Positions 47,398-59,550 of a stretch of DNA of 64,000 nt are shown here, piece after piece. The notes under the pieces are model-generated. The model was not told the DNA's origin. It did not search any database and was given only the letters and a program-made list of their open reading frames with translations. The DNA is from Citrus sinensis (taxonomy: Eukaryota > Streptophyta > Magnoliopsida > Sapindales > Rutaceae), in contig NC_068560.1 in the NCBI RefSeq assembly GCF_022201045.2, positions 34,311,001 through 34,375,000 of the forward strand, in the 5' to 3' direction. Made by a program: the position numbers and the translations under genes. The stretch's first letter is position 1; each line of letters starts with the position of its first letter.

Positions 47398-47553
47398 CGT
47401 AAGAGGGCGATTGTCTCCACTCAATTATATTGATAATTGAGGGAGTACTGAAATTAACTCTCATAAAGCTCTTATGGAAGCTCGAATCCTTGCATTCAAC
47501 ATTGTAAGTGCAAGGATTCTCCCATTGAACCAAAGGTCCGTTGGTTGAAAAAC
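47398..47553 (-). mobile_element. Candidate tRNA-derived SINE
   Basis: On the minus strand, TGGTTCAATGG (47522-47532) matches the pol III A box TRGYNNANNGG. Thirty-odd bases later, GATTCGAGCTTCC (about 47476-47488) is close to a B box. Between them are GGGAGAATCCTTGCAC and TTGAATGCAAGGATTCGAGC, which is the usual head pattern of plant SINEs. The 3' limit and target duplication could not be fixed, so the right-hand coordinates are approximate. It does not fold as a complete tRNA. Confidence 0.5.
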
Positions 47554-48560
47554 TTATATATACTTACATGTGCGTGCATATGCTCGTTTAATGAAAGGTA
47601 CAAAATGGTAGAATCCCTTGAAAAAATATTGCAGAATTAGAAATTGAAACTTTTTTTTTTCCAATAGGAATTATCACTTGAGATAATATGTTAACAAAAT
47701 ATATCAGTTATTAAGATAACAAACTGCAAATGCTGGATCTGGAGAAGCTGGTGTAAATAACGGCAGGGCCGAATCATACGAAGACAAGGATTTTAACGAC
47801 AAAAAGAACAAAAAGAAAGAGGACTAGAACAGGGACATAAAGAACTTAGGATACTTAAAAAAACAATCTTGGAGGATTAGAAGACAAAAAGAAAAAAAAT
47901 AAAAATAAAAAAAGCTTTCTGGTATAGTTCCTCCCCCCTTTGTTATCTCCCAAATCATTGTTTCAATGACAATCAACAAACTTTAGTATTGGCCAAAAAG
48001 ATAGCTAAAAAAATAATAAAAGAAAAAGAGTCTTAAATAGAATAATTACAATGAAAATACAAAGAAAAAAAGAATGACGTGGTAAGTCTACCTCACCTAA
48101 TATCTTTTTTTCGATCTATAGTTGGCTGAACTGCATACAAAACATAATCAATTGCAAAATTGAAAGTTTTCAGGTAATATTTGATAATCTGAGTAATACT
48201 AAAGAAAGGGGAATAGTACAAATACATGGCTCGCCATTCAACAGCAACGGCAACAGCTTTACTACAAATTGCAGCTTTCGAAGTGAGAAGAATGTCAAGA
48301 CAAGTACTAAAAGACAAAGGAATAGTGACAAGAGTGCTTCCGGGAAGCAGATAAAAGAAACTAGTGATAGATAAATAAATATTTGCAGAAAAGATATTAA
48401 AAGCCGTTGAGTGGATAAAACGACAGAGATAAAGCGCCTGTTGCCGTTGCTATTTCATTTTCAATGTCGATACGAGAGTGCTCTCTGCTGCCAGTCTCGC
48501 TCTCTCACGCTCGCCACTTGCTACTTCGAAACCCTAACCTTCAATTACCGTTTACTTTTT
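47554..48560. other. Spacer with an orphan telobox leader
   Basis: A perfect telobox AAACCCTAA lies at 48529-48537 after a C/T-rich stretch (48470-48525), as in leaders of housekeeping genes. No coding sequence follows; the AT-rich block begins about 60 bp further on. Possibly a gene start cut off by that insertion, or chance. Confidence 0.35.
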
Positions 48561-48593
48561 GCATTGGATTGAAAATCTTAGAGAGTGGAAATC

Positions 48594-49492
48594 TTAGGAT
48601 TAGGAGTGTGGAGTGAGAGTAGGTTGTTTACTTACACTGAAATAGAAGTATAAAATAGATATCAGAATCCAATTTATCTGTTTACTTTATCTTAGATTGG
48701 GAGTAAATAATTTTAAATTATAATTTTATCTTTATTTAAAGAATTATAATTTTTAATTACAAAACTAATAAAAAATATATTTAATGAATAATATTTATTT
48801 TATTATATTTGTAAATTTATTATAATTATTAATATTCTTAATTATGAACAATAAATTATTAATTTTAATACAAAATGAAACCTTATTTTATTTAATATAA
48901 TTATATTAAATTTATTATTAGATAAAATAATAATATAATATTATTTAGTACAAAATTAATATTTTCTTAGAATAAACTATTTATTATTATTAATATTAAA
49001 TAAATATAGTACTATTATTTTTAAAATAAAATAAATAATATTATATTTATTAATTCTCTATTAATATAATAATATTATTTTAAAATAATTTTAACTTAGA
49101 ATCAATGTAAATTATTATTTAGTTAAATATAATATTATTATTCAAATAAATATAATAATATTATTCAAATAAATATAATATTATTTATTTTATTTTATTA
49201 ATTATAAAATATTAAATTAAATTAAAAAAATAAAAGGGTAAAAAAAGGAGAAGTGGGAATTCTAAATTAAATTAAATTAAAAAAATAAAAGGGTAAAAAA
49301 GAGAGAGGTGGGAATCCACTCCCACCTCCCCCAATGGGAGTGCCACTCCCACTCCCCACTCCAAAAATGAGTGGAGCCCACGGAGTGGGATTCCCACTCC
49401 CTTCTCATTTTAAGGAAGTAAACGCTAGAGTGAGAGGAATCCACACTCCTCACTCTCATTCTAACCAGTAAACATATCCTAAATATTAATAG
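48594..49492. mobile_element. Possible large AT-rich MITE-like insertion
   Basis: A core of almost pure A/T (48700-49240) is bordered by normal sequence in which GTAGGTTGTTTACTTACACT (48619-48638) is roughly the inverse of AGTAAACATATCC (49469-49481). GTTTACT-type ends occur in several plant MITE families. Repeated CCACTCCCACTCC-like motifs fill 49310-49400, and a tandem duplication of about 55 bp occupies 49210-49315. No clear target duplication was found, so the limits are uncertain. It resembles the AT-rich block at 7250-8215 in composition. Confidence 0.35.
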
Positions 49493-50287
49493 TTGCCATT
49501 TAAGATGCCTTTTTTTTTTTTTTTTGGCGCCTATTGAGTTTTTCATAGCATTTCTTTGAATTTCCTATAAATTTCCCATATTACAGACATAAAGCTTACC
49601 ATGAGGAATTTTATTATTTAACAAAAAAATCATGAGAAAAATTGTGGAAATAAAAACATGGCTAATAATAATATGTTGGCAGGTAATTTTAAGTCCATAA
49701 CTTATAATGAGGGCAGAAGCTTTCACGCATATTGATCCATGGAAGGACATGCTAGAACTAAAATTACAAATGAAATTTCAAGATAGCAACGGCATAAACA
49801 AGAACAGTGCCATTGGACTCTCATAAACACATAGTCCAGCATTAGCAGATATTCTCAGATCATTAATTACTGATATATTTTGTTGAAACCTAAATACAGT
49901 ATACTGCCAATCGAGAATGTAATTTGTTCTCCCAAATCACATTATATATAGCAGAAATCAAGAGAAACAAATTTTGCATTGCAACACTCCCTAACTACAT
50001 TGATCTACATTTGTCATCAGCCCTCCTTGATCTCACCTGATGAAAGTCTCTCTCTCTCTCTATTTTTTTTTCCTCAAATAATAGGGAATTTTTCTTCACG
50101 ACTCGGTGACAATCCCTTTTCGACTATATATCAAGAGCCATTACTGCTCTGAAGTAATCATTGGGTCGATGTAACTACCATGAAAGAAGCTATTTCTCTA
50201 TAAGATGACATTGCCGATTTGCCGCCACATTCTTTCTATGCAGGAGAAGCCAGTTCATAAGTTATCATATCTAAAGCAAAACATAAT
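49493..50287. other. Spacer and 3' UTR of the bZIP gene
   Basis: No gene. The part next to 50287 is probably the 3' UTR of the bZIP gene on the minus strand. Confidence 0.4.
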
Positions 50288-53011
50288 CTACCACTCCGCG
50301 GATTGAACTCTCCGAAGAACACGCGGTGGTCTTTTCTTCTCAACAACTGGAACCACTTTTTCCATTAGCTGCAGGAGAATCAATAAGAAAATCAATAATC
50401 AAGTAATTTAAGCTTTACTAGCCATTCTCATCATTGTAATTTACTTTGCAATAAAACATTGCTACATTTGTTCTGTCTATGATTTATGGCAATTTCATAA
50501 AGCGCCAGCAAAGCTACCCACTAGGACAGACTGCTTGACTGAAAAAGCATGGTAGGAAAATTAGACGGAATTGTCAATGTTTCTATGCATATCATCCTTG
50601 AATCAATCACAACAATGATACAACTATACTTGCAGACTTGAATATAGTTGAAATATATGGGTTTCTCTATATTACTCATGAATTAGATTATCCAAAATCA
50701 ACTTCCAACACTAAAACACATTAATTCCCAAATTTGATGAAAAGTCAGACAGAGTTGTTTTGTTACCTGCTTGTACCTCTCCTTAGTCCTCTCCGCCTGC
50801 ACAGGAAGAAATTTTGTTAGGCAAGAATAAGAAAAATCCATAGGGGTAAAAAAGAACTTGAAGAGAGCTAACACAATTAGTATAGCCTCCAATATGCATT
50901 TACAACTGGGCTTTCATATTACAAAAAGGGGATAAAATTAGACCTCCTAAACCACAGTAAACTAATGGAACATAAGAGAGTGTATATGTAATTGTTCAAT
51001 GCAAACAAAATAGTGTTATGATAAATATCTTAAATTATATGCATAAACCACTATGCACTCGTGATGACACAAATCTGAAAAAAGCTAAATTGAATTTAAG
51101 CAATCATCGGTAATCAACTCCCATCTAGACATTATTTGTCAACTTCTATGAGAATGGGATGAAGGTTGGAAAAGTACTGCAAGAGAATGATGAAAGTTAT
51201 AAGTGATCTCCAACTCCAAGTGATTGCTATCATCAATAATTTTCTTCAATTCTTAGTAAATAAATACCTCACATAACATCTATCCTAGAAAACATAACTA
51301 ATGATTTATATAACAATGTTTTTAACACATGATTTGTCCGACAACTAACTGTCATTAGGGATGTCCACATAAAGTCTGTAACCAGTGTGGAAACAATTTA
51401 TAAATAATGTGTGAATAATTTTTTTCAGGAAGCAGTGCTGCACCACTACAACCACAAATATAAGTTACTTCAATAAGTTTACATATAGAGATACACACAC
51501 TAAGAAAATGAACTTATTAATCTGTGCATCAAGAACAGAAACAGAAAAATACAGGAATGGCTCCTTCGTCCCCTAATAGTTAAGCATCTGTTGTTTTTTA
51601 TCTAGCAAACAACTTTGTTGTTTGGACCACTGAAATCAAACAAATCTTAAAGTTTGCTTCTCCAAGGAAAGATTTCAAACAAGTATTGAAAGTTAACTAA
51701 TTAAATCACCACATATTTCAGAACTTCTTAGCTTGTGCTATTGGTAACCTAACAAAATTTCAGAAGACGAGGACAGGAACTAACAATTAAGATAAGACGT
51801 CATATTCAAAATGGATCACCCACATACAATAATCAAAAAAACCAAATCATTTAAATTTAAGGCATGTAAATACTAGAATACAATCTTTCAAATACCTTTA
51901 CATGGTAGAATGTTAACTTGAGGCAGAGACAATGAACAAATAATTCATAACACTATCTGAAAACTGATAAATGACATGACCAAGCATGCTTGCTATGTGT
52001 TATTGATCAATTTATTAATCTTACAAACTCTCTTCAGCATCGGTAACATATCTAATTACCTTTTCTTTCAACAGCTGCTCGTTTTCCTCCTCGAGCCTCA
52101 CTGCCAAAGATTCTAATTCCACTTGATAAGCCTGCAGAACACCAAAAATTCCAAATCCATCGATCAACAAAACAATCAGGATATGTTTGGAATTGAGTTG
52201 CAGCCACGACTGCTATAAATTGAAATCAGAGACAGTGAAGTACAGATGGGTAGGTGTTTATCAAACGCTTCAGCTGATGTGCTATCAAATCAAAAGCCTA
52301 ATTAGAACAGAGTTTTGTGACCTGTTTCCTTTCCCTGGACCTAGCAGCGGACTCTCGGTTCTTGATCATCCTCCGTTGCCGCTGCTGCGCTGCCTTATCC
52401 AATGGCTCCAACATCACTCTCCCTCTCTTCCCTCTCCCGCCAACAACTTCCACTCCATTTCCAAACCCAACAATGGCCCCTTCAACCTGAAAGGGACTCG
52501 CCGCCGCCGGCTGATCAAACGCATAAACTCCACCACTCAACCTCTCAGTAACATTCGCAAAAGCTTTCACGTCCATGTCATCACCGCCAGCACTATCCTC
52601 AACAGCTCCCGCCTTTGCCAAAAAATCCTCCAAAGTCATCATTTCGTCAATCGCCTCCTCCTTCATCTCCTTCTTCTCCCCCGATACGATCTCCCTCCAC
52701 ACGTCGTCCACACTCTTCATCGCCCCCGCCGAGACGGCGCCGTTCTGGTCGTTCTCGTTCGCGATCAGATTCGAGTTCGTGTCGACCAGAGTGATTTGCG
52801 CGTCGAGAAGAGTGGCGTCCGTCGTCAACGCCGTCGTCGTGTTGTAGACGTTCCGTAAAATGCCGTCCACCGTCATTGCGGAAGCGAACTTCGACGCGTC
52901 AGTTAGTGCCTCTTGCTGCTGCTTTGTAGAAGAAGAAGAAGCAGTAGAGGACCGTTTTGAAAGATCCGAATTTCGTGTGTTTGAAGATTTCATGATTTTA
53001 GAGGACGCCAT
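50288..53011 (-). CDS. Group A bZIP transcription factor (GBF4/bZIP12-like)
   Basis: Four exons (52322-53011, 52060-52131, 50767-50796, 50288-50368) give 290 residues. A conserved group A block, MKEEAIDEMMTLEDFLAKAG, lies mid-protein, with a VDDVWREIVSG motif before it. The basic region QRQRRMIKNRESAARSRERK is at residues about 210-229, followed over the splice by the leucine zipper AYQVELESLAVRLEEENEQL. The C-terminus, PPRVLRRVQSAEW, is typical of the GBF4/bZIP12/EEL side of the ABI5/ABF group, which binds ACGT-core ABREs in abscisic acid and seed responses. The first exon is Ser- and Asp-rich with probable kinase sites. All introns are GT-AG; splitting of the bZIP after RERKQ is a usual position. 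Plus-strand frames over exon 1 are shadows. Confidence 0.93.
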
Positions 53012-53019
53012 TTTAGGGC

Positions 53020-56000
53020 TAATCCTCAGAGATTCTCTCTAGAATTTTTCTTTGTTTTCGTTATATTAGTTGTACTTTTACAAAAAATTTAGGGTTTTGG
53101 GAATCTGATAATTTGATTTCTTGATTTTGGGGATGGTTTGTTACTCTGTTGGGATCGGGGAGAGTTGAGGATTTGACTGTTTTGAGTTTTCAGCGTTGAG
53201 TAAGAGAAAAGCGCGTGGGTTTCGTTTCGTCGTGAGAGGGAAATGTTAGAGTTACGGACAATAGCGGTGGCTGTGACAAGAAACGGAGCGAATCCGTCCG
53301 TCCACTCCTCGATAGGACAATGACATATCACATGTGAGTTTGTGGGGAGCCGACTGTAGACCATTTCTACGAATTTTTTTTTATTTTGAGATGATAGTTT
53401 TCGAATTTTTTAATTATGGTATGGGTGACGTGTCGATCACCGTGCATTGTGGCGCTCTTTGTAGTTTGGATCTTCTATGTTTCGTACTGGGTGACTGACT
53501 GATGACTGTGGGCTGAAGAAATGGGTCTGATGTATTGGGCTTTAAATTTCCAACATGAATTATTTATTTTATACCATTTTCATAAATAACATGAACATGG
53601 TATTTAATGATAAAGTTAAAACAAGAATAATCTATTAGATAACATAATAATAATTTTATTAATTATAAAATTTATCATATTGTTATAATATATGAGTGTC
53701 TGACACATATGATTGGATCCAAGTATTAGAGTACTCTGATACGAATACTTTTAAATCTTACGTAGAGTGTCTGGTTTTTATAATACAAAATAAACCCCCC
53801 CCCCCCCGCCCACACCCCAACCCCCAAAAAAAAAAAGCCTCAAAAAAATTTACTTCCCAAAATCTGATGAAGTGACCCGATTACTTTTGCACGCCCACAA
53901 CATGAATCGTGTGTTCTATTTGCAAAGAAAATTGACGTAAATGGCCTAAAATATCAGTTATAAGATACAAGCAGCCACCCGTTACCAAAATTTGGGCACG
54001 GTGCCTGTGACTTTTAGACGTTACACCTAATATAAAATACACACACGCATATTATGTTACAAGAAAGCTAAGGTGAAGTAGCACAAATTTATTAAATATT
54101 GATCGATCAATTTCGTGTCCGAGTTAACAAATTGTGTGCTACATCCCGATCACTCTGAGACGCACACTCTTGAAGTTGAGATCTCCACGCATATCTCTTC
54201 AAGTTAAGCTCAGGGTCAAAGGTTGAGGTTATCTTCAATGGACTTCCAAGAAGTTTATTGATTACTTGCATGCATTGCTTTCTCTTTCTCTCAAATAATA
54301 TGCATGTTTTCTCTTCCACATGAAATGCCCACGTAAAAACCTTCCACGTGTATACCAAATCCACTTTTTTAAATCTTTTTTTTTTCCTTTTAAATAAGTG
54401 AGATGTATATAGACAGAGAAAATGTTTGGAGTTTCACTTAATTTTCGTTATTAATCAGAAAAAGGTTTAAATAAAAGACGTAATTAGGCAGCAGAAAAAA
54501 CATGAAGTTGTTAGGCGGAGCAATTTGTGCCTTTACAGGTTTCTTGCCAACTATTCTTCGCTCACCCCTCAACGTTCCTTCAACCGTTCTCGAAACCAAA
54601 CCCTAACTAATTATTTAAATTATTTCCACTTGCTTTGCCGTGAATGTACATTTATACCCCTCCTACAATTATACATATGAATCATTTAATTAATTAATTA
54701 ATTTCTGAATTTCTTCCACCTTTCTCTTCAATACTTGTATATATTAATTCCAATTAATCTAATTCAATTGAGATGGAAAAACTCGATTTTATAAGTGATA
54801 TAACTCAGCACGCAATTCTATTTGGCTCCACATCTAAGAATCTTTAAATTAATTTATTGTAAAACTCAATTTTATAACTGGTATCAAAGACAATATTAAT
54901 GATCATCATAACTGAAACACACGTACCCATATCTCACAGTTCGCAAGAAAGTGTAGCGATCATTCAAAAAATCATAAAATTTCACCACAGTAATTAGGTA
55001 CTTTTTCTCTTAGAAAAGAGATAAAAATTTTCTCAATTTTTTATTTTAAATATCAAAAGTATCTAGAAACAAAATAAAAAATTAAACCCCCCAGTCTTGG
55101 ATATTTTAACTTCTTTAACCTTAAATTTGAAATATTGAGAAATACTATAGATATTAATATATAGTTGATAGAGTTTTGCTGCATTAGTGGTCCTGTTCAG
55201 TTCGAATATGAATTAATCAGGGTCTAATGTGATTTTTGAATACCAGCTGATTTAAAAAACCGAAAAAAAAAATTAATAAGATGATGCTTTAATACAACAA
55301 TAATAACGAAGATCCATGTTAATAGTTAGATACACGAAAGAGGAAACATAGATTGAAGAATGATGATGAGGATAATGACAAATTAAGGACAATGATAGCT
55401 CACAAGTTTCTTTTGGTTTTCGGCAATATTAATTCCTATGAACACATGTGTAGCCACACAACTCATAATCATATATAATAAACAAACCAATCAAGGGCGT
55501 GTTGGTAGTTTTGGACAAATATTTCTTCAGCCTCCAAGATACAGTTTAGGTGTTAGAGAAAAGAATGGAGTGTAAAGCTTACAAAATCATGCAACAGGAT
55601 AAAGACAAGTTAAATTATGAATGATGATGGAGTGAATGAAGAAATAAAGCCAACGACAAAATTAAAGGAGGCTACCAGATGCAATAAAGGTTCCTCATGA
55701 GACGAGGGCTGCTCAGCAAATTTAGCCTTAAAGCTTGCTAAGAATTTGAATAAGTGATTAAAATTCTCTTTCTCTTTCTCTTTTGATCAGATTAGATAGA
55801 GTTACCAAAGAGATAGCGTTCAATACAATCCTTAAAACGCCTTTAATAATTTAGAGGCTTTGTATAAGTGTGTGTATTTTTGCTCAACTGACAAGCCTAG
55901 GAAGTTGAATATACCTGCTCATATATAATATTTGCATAATACCCTTCAGTATTTTCCTTTTAAGAATCTTAATTTTGTATATTCTTAGAAGGGAATGATC

Positions 56001-56116
56001 CAATTGTGGGGTATTTAATTTTCTCACTGGAAGTGAGAGCTCTGTTTGGTTTTTCTAAATTAGTCCAGGATATATCTTCAACTTTATTCTTATATAATTT
56101 ATAGGAATTCAATAAG
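53020..56116. other. Spacer between the bZIP and UPF0496 genes
   Basis: No gene recognised in about 3 kb. It includes the bZIP promoter (53020-53500), a C-rich and A-rich tract at 53791-53836, and a telobox AAACCCTAA at 54598-54606 with no gene attached. Confidence 0.4.
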
Positions 56117-57741
56117 ATGTGGGCAAAACTTAGAGCTGCAAACTCCAGAAGAGGTATCTTCTAATAGTGCATGCACAAGCACACACGCATCATATTAATT
56201 GTTGCTTGTTTTAATTTATTACCATCTTCTATATATCATTGACAACGGGACAATCATCATGAGTTTTACCCAAATTTATGCTTCTTCCATGAAACAAATT
56301 TTTTCATAAATATATCGAAATAAAGTGAAATTTTGTTATACTGATTTCTTTTTCTTTTTTTTGTGTTCTTTCGGGTACTTGTTCCTTTTTATCATATCAA
56401 ATTTATGTATAAGACATAAGAAAAAAAATGTTTAGAATAATTTACTTACATAAAATTTGTTATTTATTCAATTATTTGCATATATTTCTCATAGGTTGCT
56501 TGTTTTCCTCATCTCAAATTACATGCATGAAAAGATTTCCTCATCTCAAATTTTTATGTACCATGTGTATCTTTGATGACTGAAATATTATTTATTCATT
56601 ATATTTTTATTATTATCTATATATATCTTGATATCTATAACGTCAGTTGATATTTTCTACACATATCTTAATTTCAGATGACGAGGAATTGAGAGAAGCA
56701 AGAAAAAGCCTGAACATTAATGAAGAATATCTCAGCGCACTAAGAACAAAATCTTTTGCCGAATGCTTGTCCAAGGCTCAATTATTCGTTACCGAGCCAT
56801 CCTCTCCATCCTGCCGCCATGAAAAATTTTGTGAAATCTTGCTTGAACCCGATCAAGACACCATACCAAGCATTCTCGAATCAGCTGTTCTTTCAAAGGT
56901 GCCCGAACTCAAAGACCTCTTGCTTAATTACTTTGATATAAGTGCTGAAGCGTCAAGCATTTGTGGCCAGCTCCTCAAGAACATCAATGATGTTCGATAT
57001 GAGTACCGGTTCATTCAACTTGCCCTAGATACGGCTGATGATGATCAAACAGAACCTCACGATAAAGTTAAGTTGATTGTTTCGAACTTGAACTCGTTGA
57101 TTATTTTAACCAACCCGTTTTCCAATCCGAGTACGAATGAATTCAAGGTCATTCATGATAAGTACTCTTCCGTGTTGCACAATTTGAAATCAAAGAGAAA
57201 AAAGGTGGCAAGAAAAATTAAGCTGATTAATTATGTGCATAAGGCAAGTGGGATTTGCATAACAGCAGTCTGTAGCTTAATTGCTATAGCAGCTGTTGTT
57301 GTTGCAGCACATGCACTCACTGCCCTACTCATCGGGCCAATGATTTTAAGCTTCCCCACAAAGTGCTTCAAGAAAAAGCTCTTCAACTTTAGATTCCTCA
57401 GAAGTGGGTTCCTAAGAAAAGTGAGGAAGCAGCTTGACGTGGCAGCCAAGGGGACTTATATCTTGAATAGGGATTTTGACACGATGGGGAGACTTGTTGC
57501 TAGGTTACATGATGAAGTTGAGCACAACAAGGTAATGATTCAATTTTGTTTGGATAGACGAGAGGATAAATTTGCTTTGCATGTAATGAAAGAGATTAAG
57601 AAGAATCATGTTGGGTTTCAAAAGCAAGTTGAAGAGCTTGAAGAGCATGTGTATTTGTGCCTTGTTACTATCAATAGGGCAAGGTCTCAAGTGATTAAGG
57701 AAATGGTGACAAGTTCTTCTTGTGTGGAAGAATTAAGGTAG
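56117..57741 (+). CDS. UPF0496 (DUF677) protein, At3g19330-type
   Basis: Exon 2 (56678-57741) is certain; exon 1 (56117-56153) is proposed, because its donor AGAG/GTATCT and phase fit exon 2 and supply a start, MWAKLRAANSRR. Together they give 366 residues. Family features are LNINEEYLSALRTKSFAECL, then VPELKDLLLNYFDISAEASS, a paired hydrophobic segment at residues about 210-245 (ICITAVCSLIAIAAVVVAAH; LIGPMILSF), and C-terminal coiled coil (KKNHVGFQKQVEELEEHVYL). UPF0496 proteins are plant-specific membrane-associated proteins related to AT14A, an integrin-like protein; their biochemical role is unknown. An alternative is that translation begins inside exon 2. Confidence 0.82.
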
Positions 57742-57744
57742 TTA

Positions 57745-59408
57745 CAGCAATTATATACAAGAAATGTGTTGTATAAAGTGTAAATTAAATTTTCTTTTTC
57801 TGTAAAATATAAATATTATATTTAAGCTCTTGGTTATGAAGAAGACTATTTGGAGCATCAATTTAAATTAGATCAGATTGAATTTGATATGAGTGTATAA
57901 TGGCCACTTTGTTGAATGAAGTGATGTATTGGAAAATTTAAAAGTATTGTATTTGAATTAACTAATTCAAATTTAATTGTTACATTTTCTGTGGACTTTG
58001 GTTTATATGGTACTGTATGTATTTGAATGATACTTTTTAATAAGTGATGAATATAACTCACCAATTACCCACATTGATATCGTTTCATAAAATTAATTCA
58101 TGATAATCTATTAGCAACTTATACTCAGATTAGATAATAATGAACATTTTACAATTTTCAACACTTATATAGAAGTATATATATTTTTTTTAAGAATTGC
58201 CAAGACGCATACTCAAATAATGCTTTATTACTCATTATCGATAAAAATAGCACTCGGGCTTTCTTTCTCGAATTCATTAACTGCGATTTCAATCTTAAAA
58301 ATATTTGTTTTTGGTTTTATGATGCAGAAACATGTCACGTGTGACACCATGGATCCTGGATTTTGATTGGGCCGAGGTTAGGCACGTCCATGGGATGACA
58401 ACTGTGGCCTCGAACAAGATCACAGCCATGATTATTATGTTGGGTATAATCTTATGAGTAAATGCAACTGATAATTATTATTAAGGTTCCAACTTTTTAG
58501 ATTAAAAATTAACATATCACATCTGTACAATAATTGTATAGAACATGAATTGAAAATTTATGTTAATATAGCCGAGGTTCACTCTCATTTTTTGAGAGAA
58601 AAAATTGTTCTCGAATTCTTCTTATGAAAGATTGAATGTAAATAAGAGAATTTATTTATAGATGAGTTCGTCGTCCGTCTAAAATAATTTCTATTAATAA
58701 TTCATTAACTTAACTTCTGTCAAATTTTAATGGATATTTAAAGCTTTACACGTAATCAACTATAAGAAGGCAAATGGATAATATATTGAAATTTTAATAA
58801 CTTATTAAAAAATAGAAAAAATAGTGCACTCCAATCCATTCAAAAGACACGTACCTTTCTTTAAGGTACACACAAAATATTTTGAGCTCTTTATAAATTA
58901 AAAAAAAAAAACTCTCTGCAACGCTCTTGACTTTTTACTATTAAAACATGTCACACTAAACAATAAAAATAATAAGTTTTCTAAATAAAAAAACAAACTT
59001 GTAAAACAATAAACATTTTAGTAATAATTTAATCACGGTTCTTAATCCGCTGCGGAATATCCCTTTCTAGAGCCTTTATTTTATTGTTGAACTAATTTAA
59101 TGATGATTTAAAAAAGTTAAATTAGGAGCGAGAGAGAAACCAACACGAGCCTGGCTTACTTTCAAAGAGAAGTGCACATGTGTCCTAAGGAGAGAGAGAG
59201 AGAGAGAGAAACCATCCAAATGCATCCAATTAGGAGCTGGCTAAGCTGGACCTGTAAGTTACAGAATCTGTAACTTAGCCAGCTCCATAAGAAAAAAAAC
59301 AACACGAGCCTGGCTTACTTTCCCGAATGGAAATTGAATCGAGCCAACCAAGCCAGCAGCAGTCCCGAAGATTCCGAATCTCAAGATACCCGTTAATATC
59401 TTTTTAAT
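57745..59408. other. Spacer downstream of the UPF0496 gene
   Basis: AT-rich; no gene. It includes the 23-bp direct repeats and palindrome listed separately. Confidence 0.4.
59141..59322. repeat. 23-bp direct repeats around a palindrome
   Basis: CAACACGAGCCTGGCTTACT plus TTC occurs at 59141-59163 and again at 59300-59322. Between them is a palindrome-like stretch, 59233-59286, that begins GGAGCTGGCTAAG and ends with its complement, containing CTGTAAGTTACAG. A GA-repeat lies at 59191-59210. This looks like a small insertion or replication-slippage product. The AAGTTACA motif recalls the MITE family at 9612 and 59419. Confidence 0.7.
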
Positions 59409-59418
59409 AAATGTGTTA

Positions 59419-59541
59419 GGCTAATGTTAAGTTACATGCATATACCTTACACTTTTTTTATATAAATAGTGAATGATGTGGGTTTATTTATTATTTACGT
59501 GAGAGGGTTGTAAGGTACATACATATAACTTGGAGGGATCC
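59419..59541. mobile_element. Small fold-back MITE with 9-bp target duplication (family A)
   Basis: A 123-bp element flanked by AATGTGTTA at 59410-59418 and 59542-59550. The inverted ends begin GGCTAATGTTAAGTTACATG and, at the other side, the complement of GGATCCCTCCAAGTTATATG; both run on into a shared TACCTTACA. Shares start, AAGTTACA core and duplication length with 9612-9739. Confidence 0.75.
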
Positions 59542-59550
59542 AATGTGTTA

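Noticed and set aside
47476-47532. A tRNA gene
   Set aside because: Box-like motifs are present, but the arms do not form a cloverleaf; a SINE head fits better.
52187-52858. 223-residue plus-strand frame
   Set aside because: It is antisense to exon 1 of the bZIP gene, whose basic region and zipper are unmistakable.
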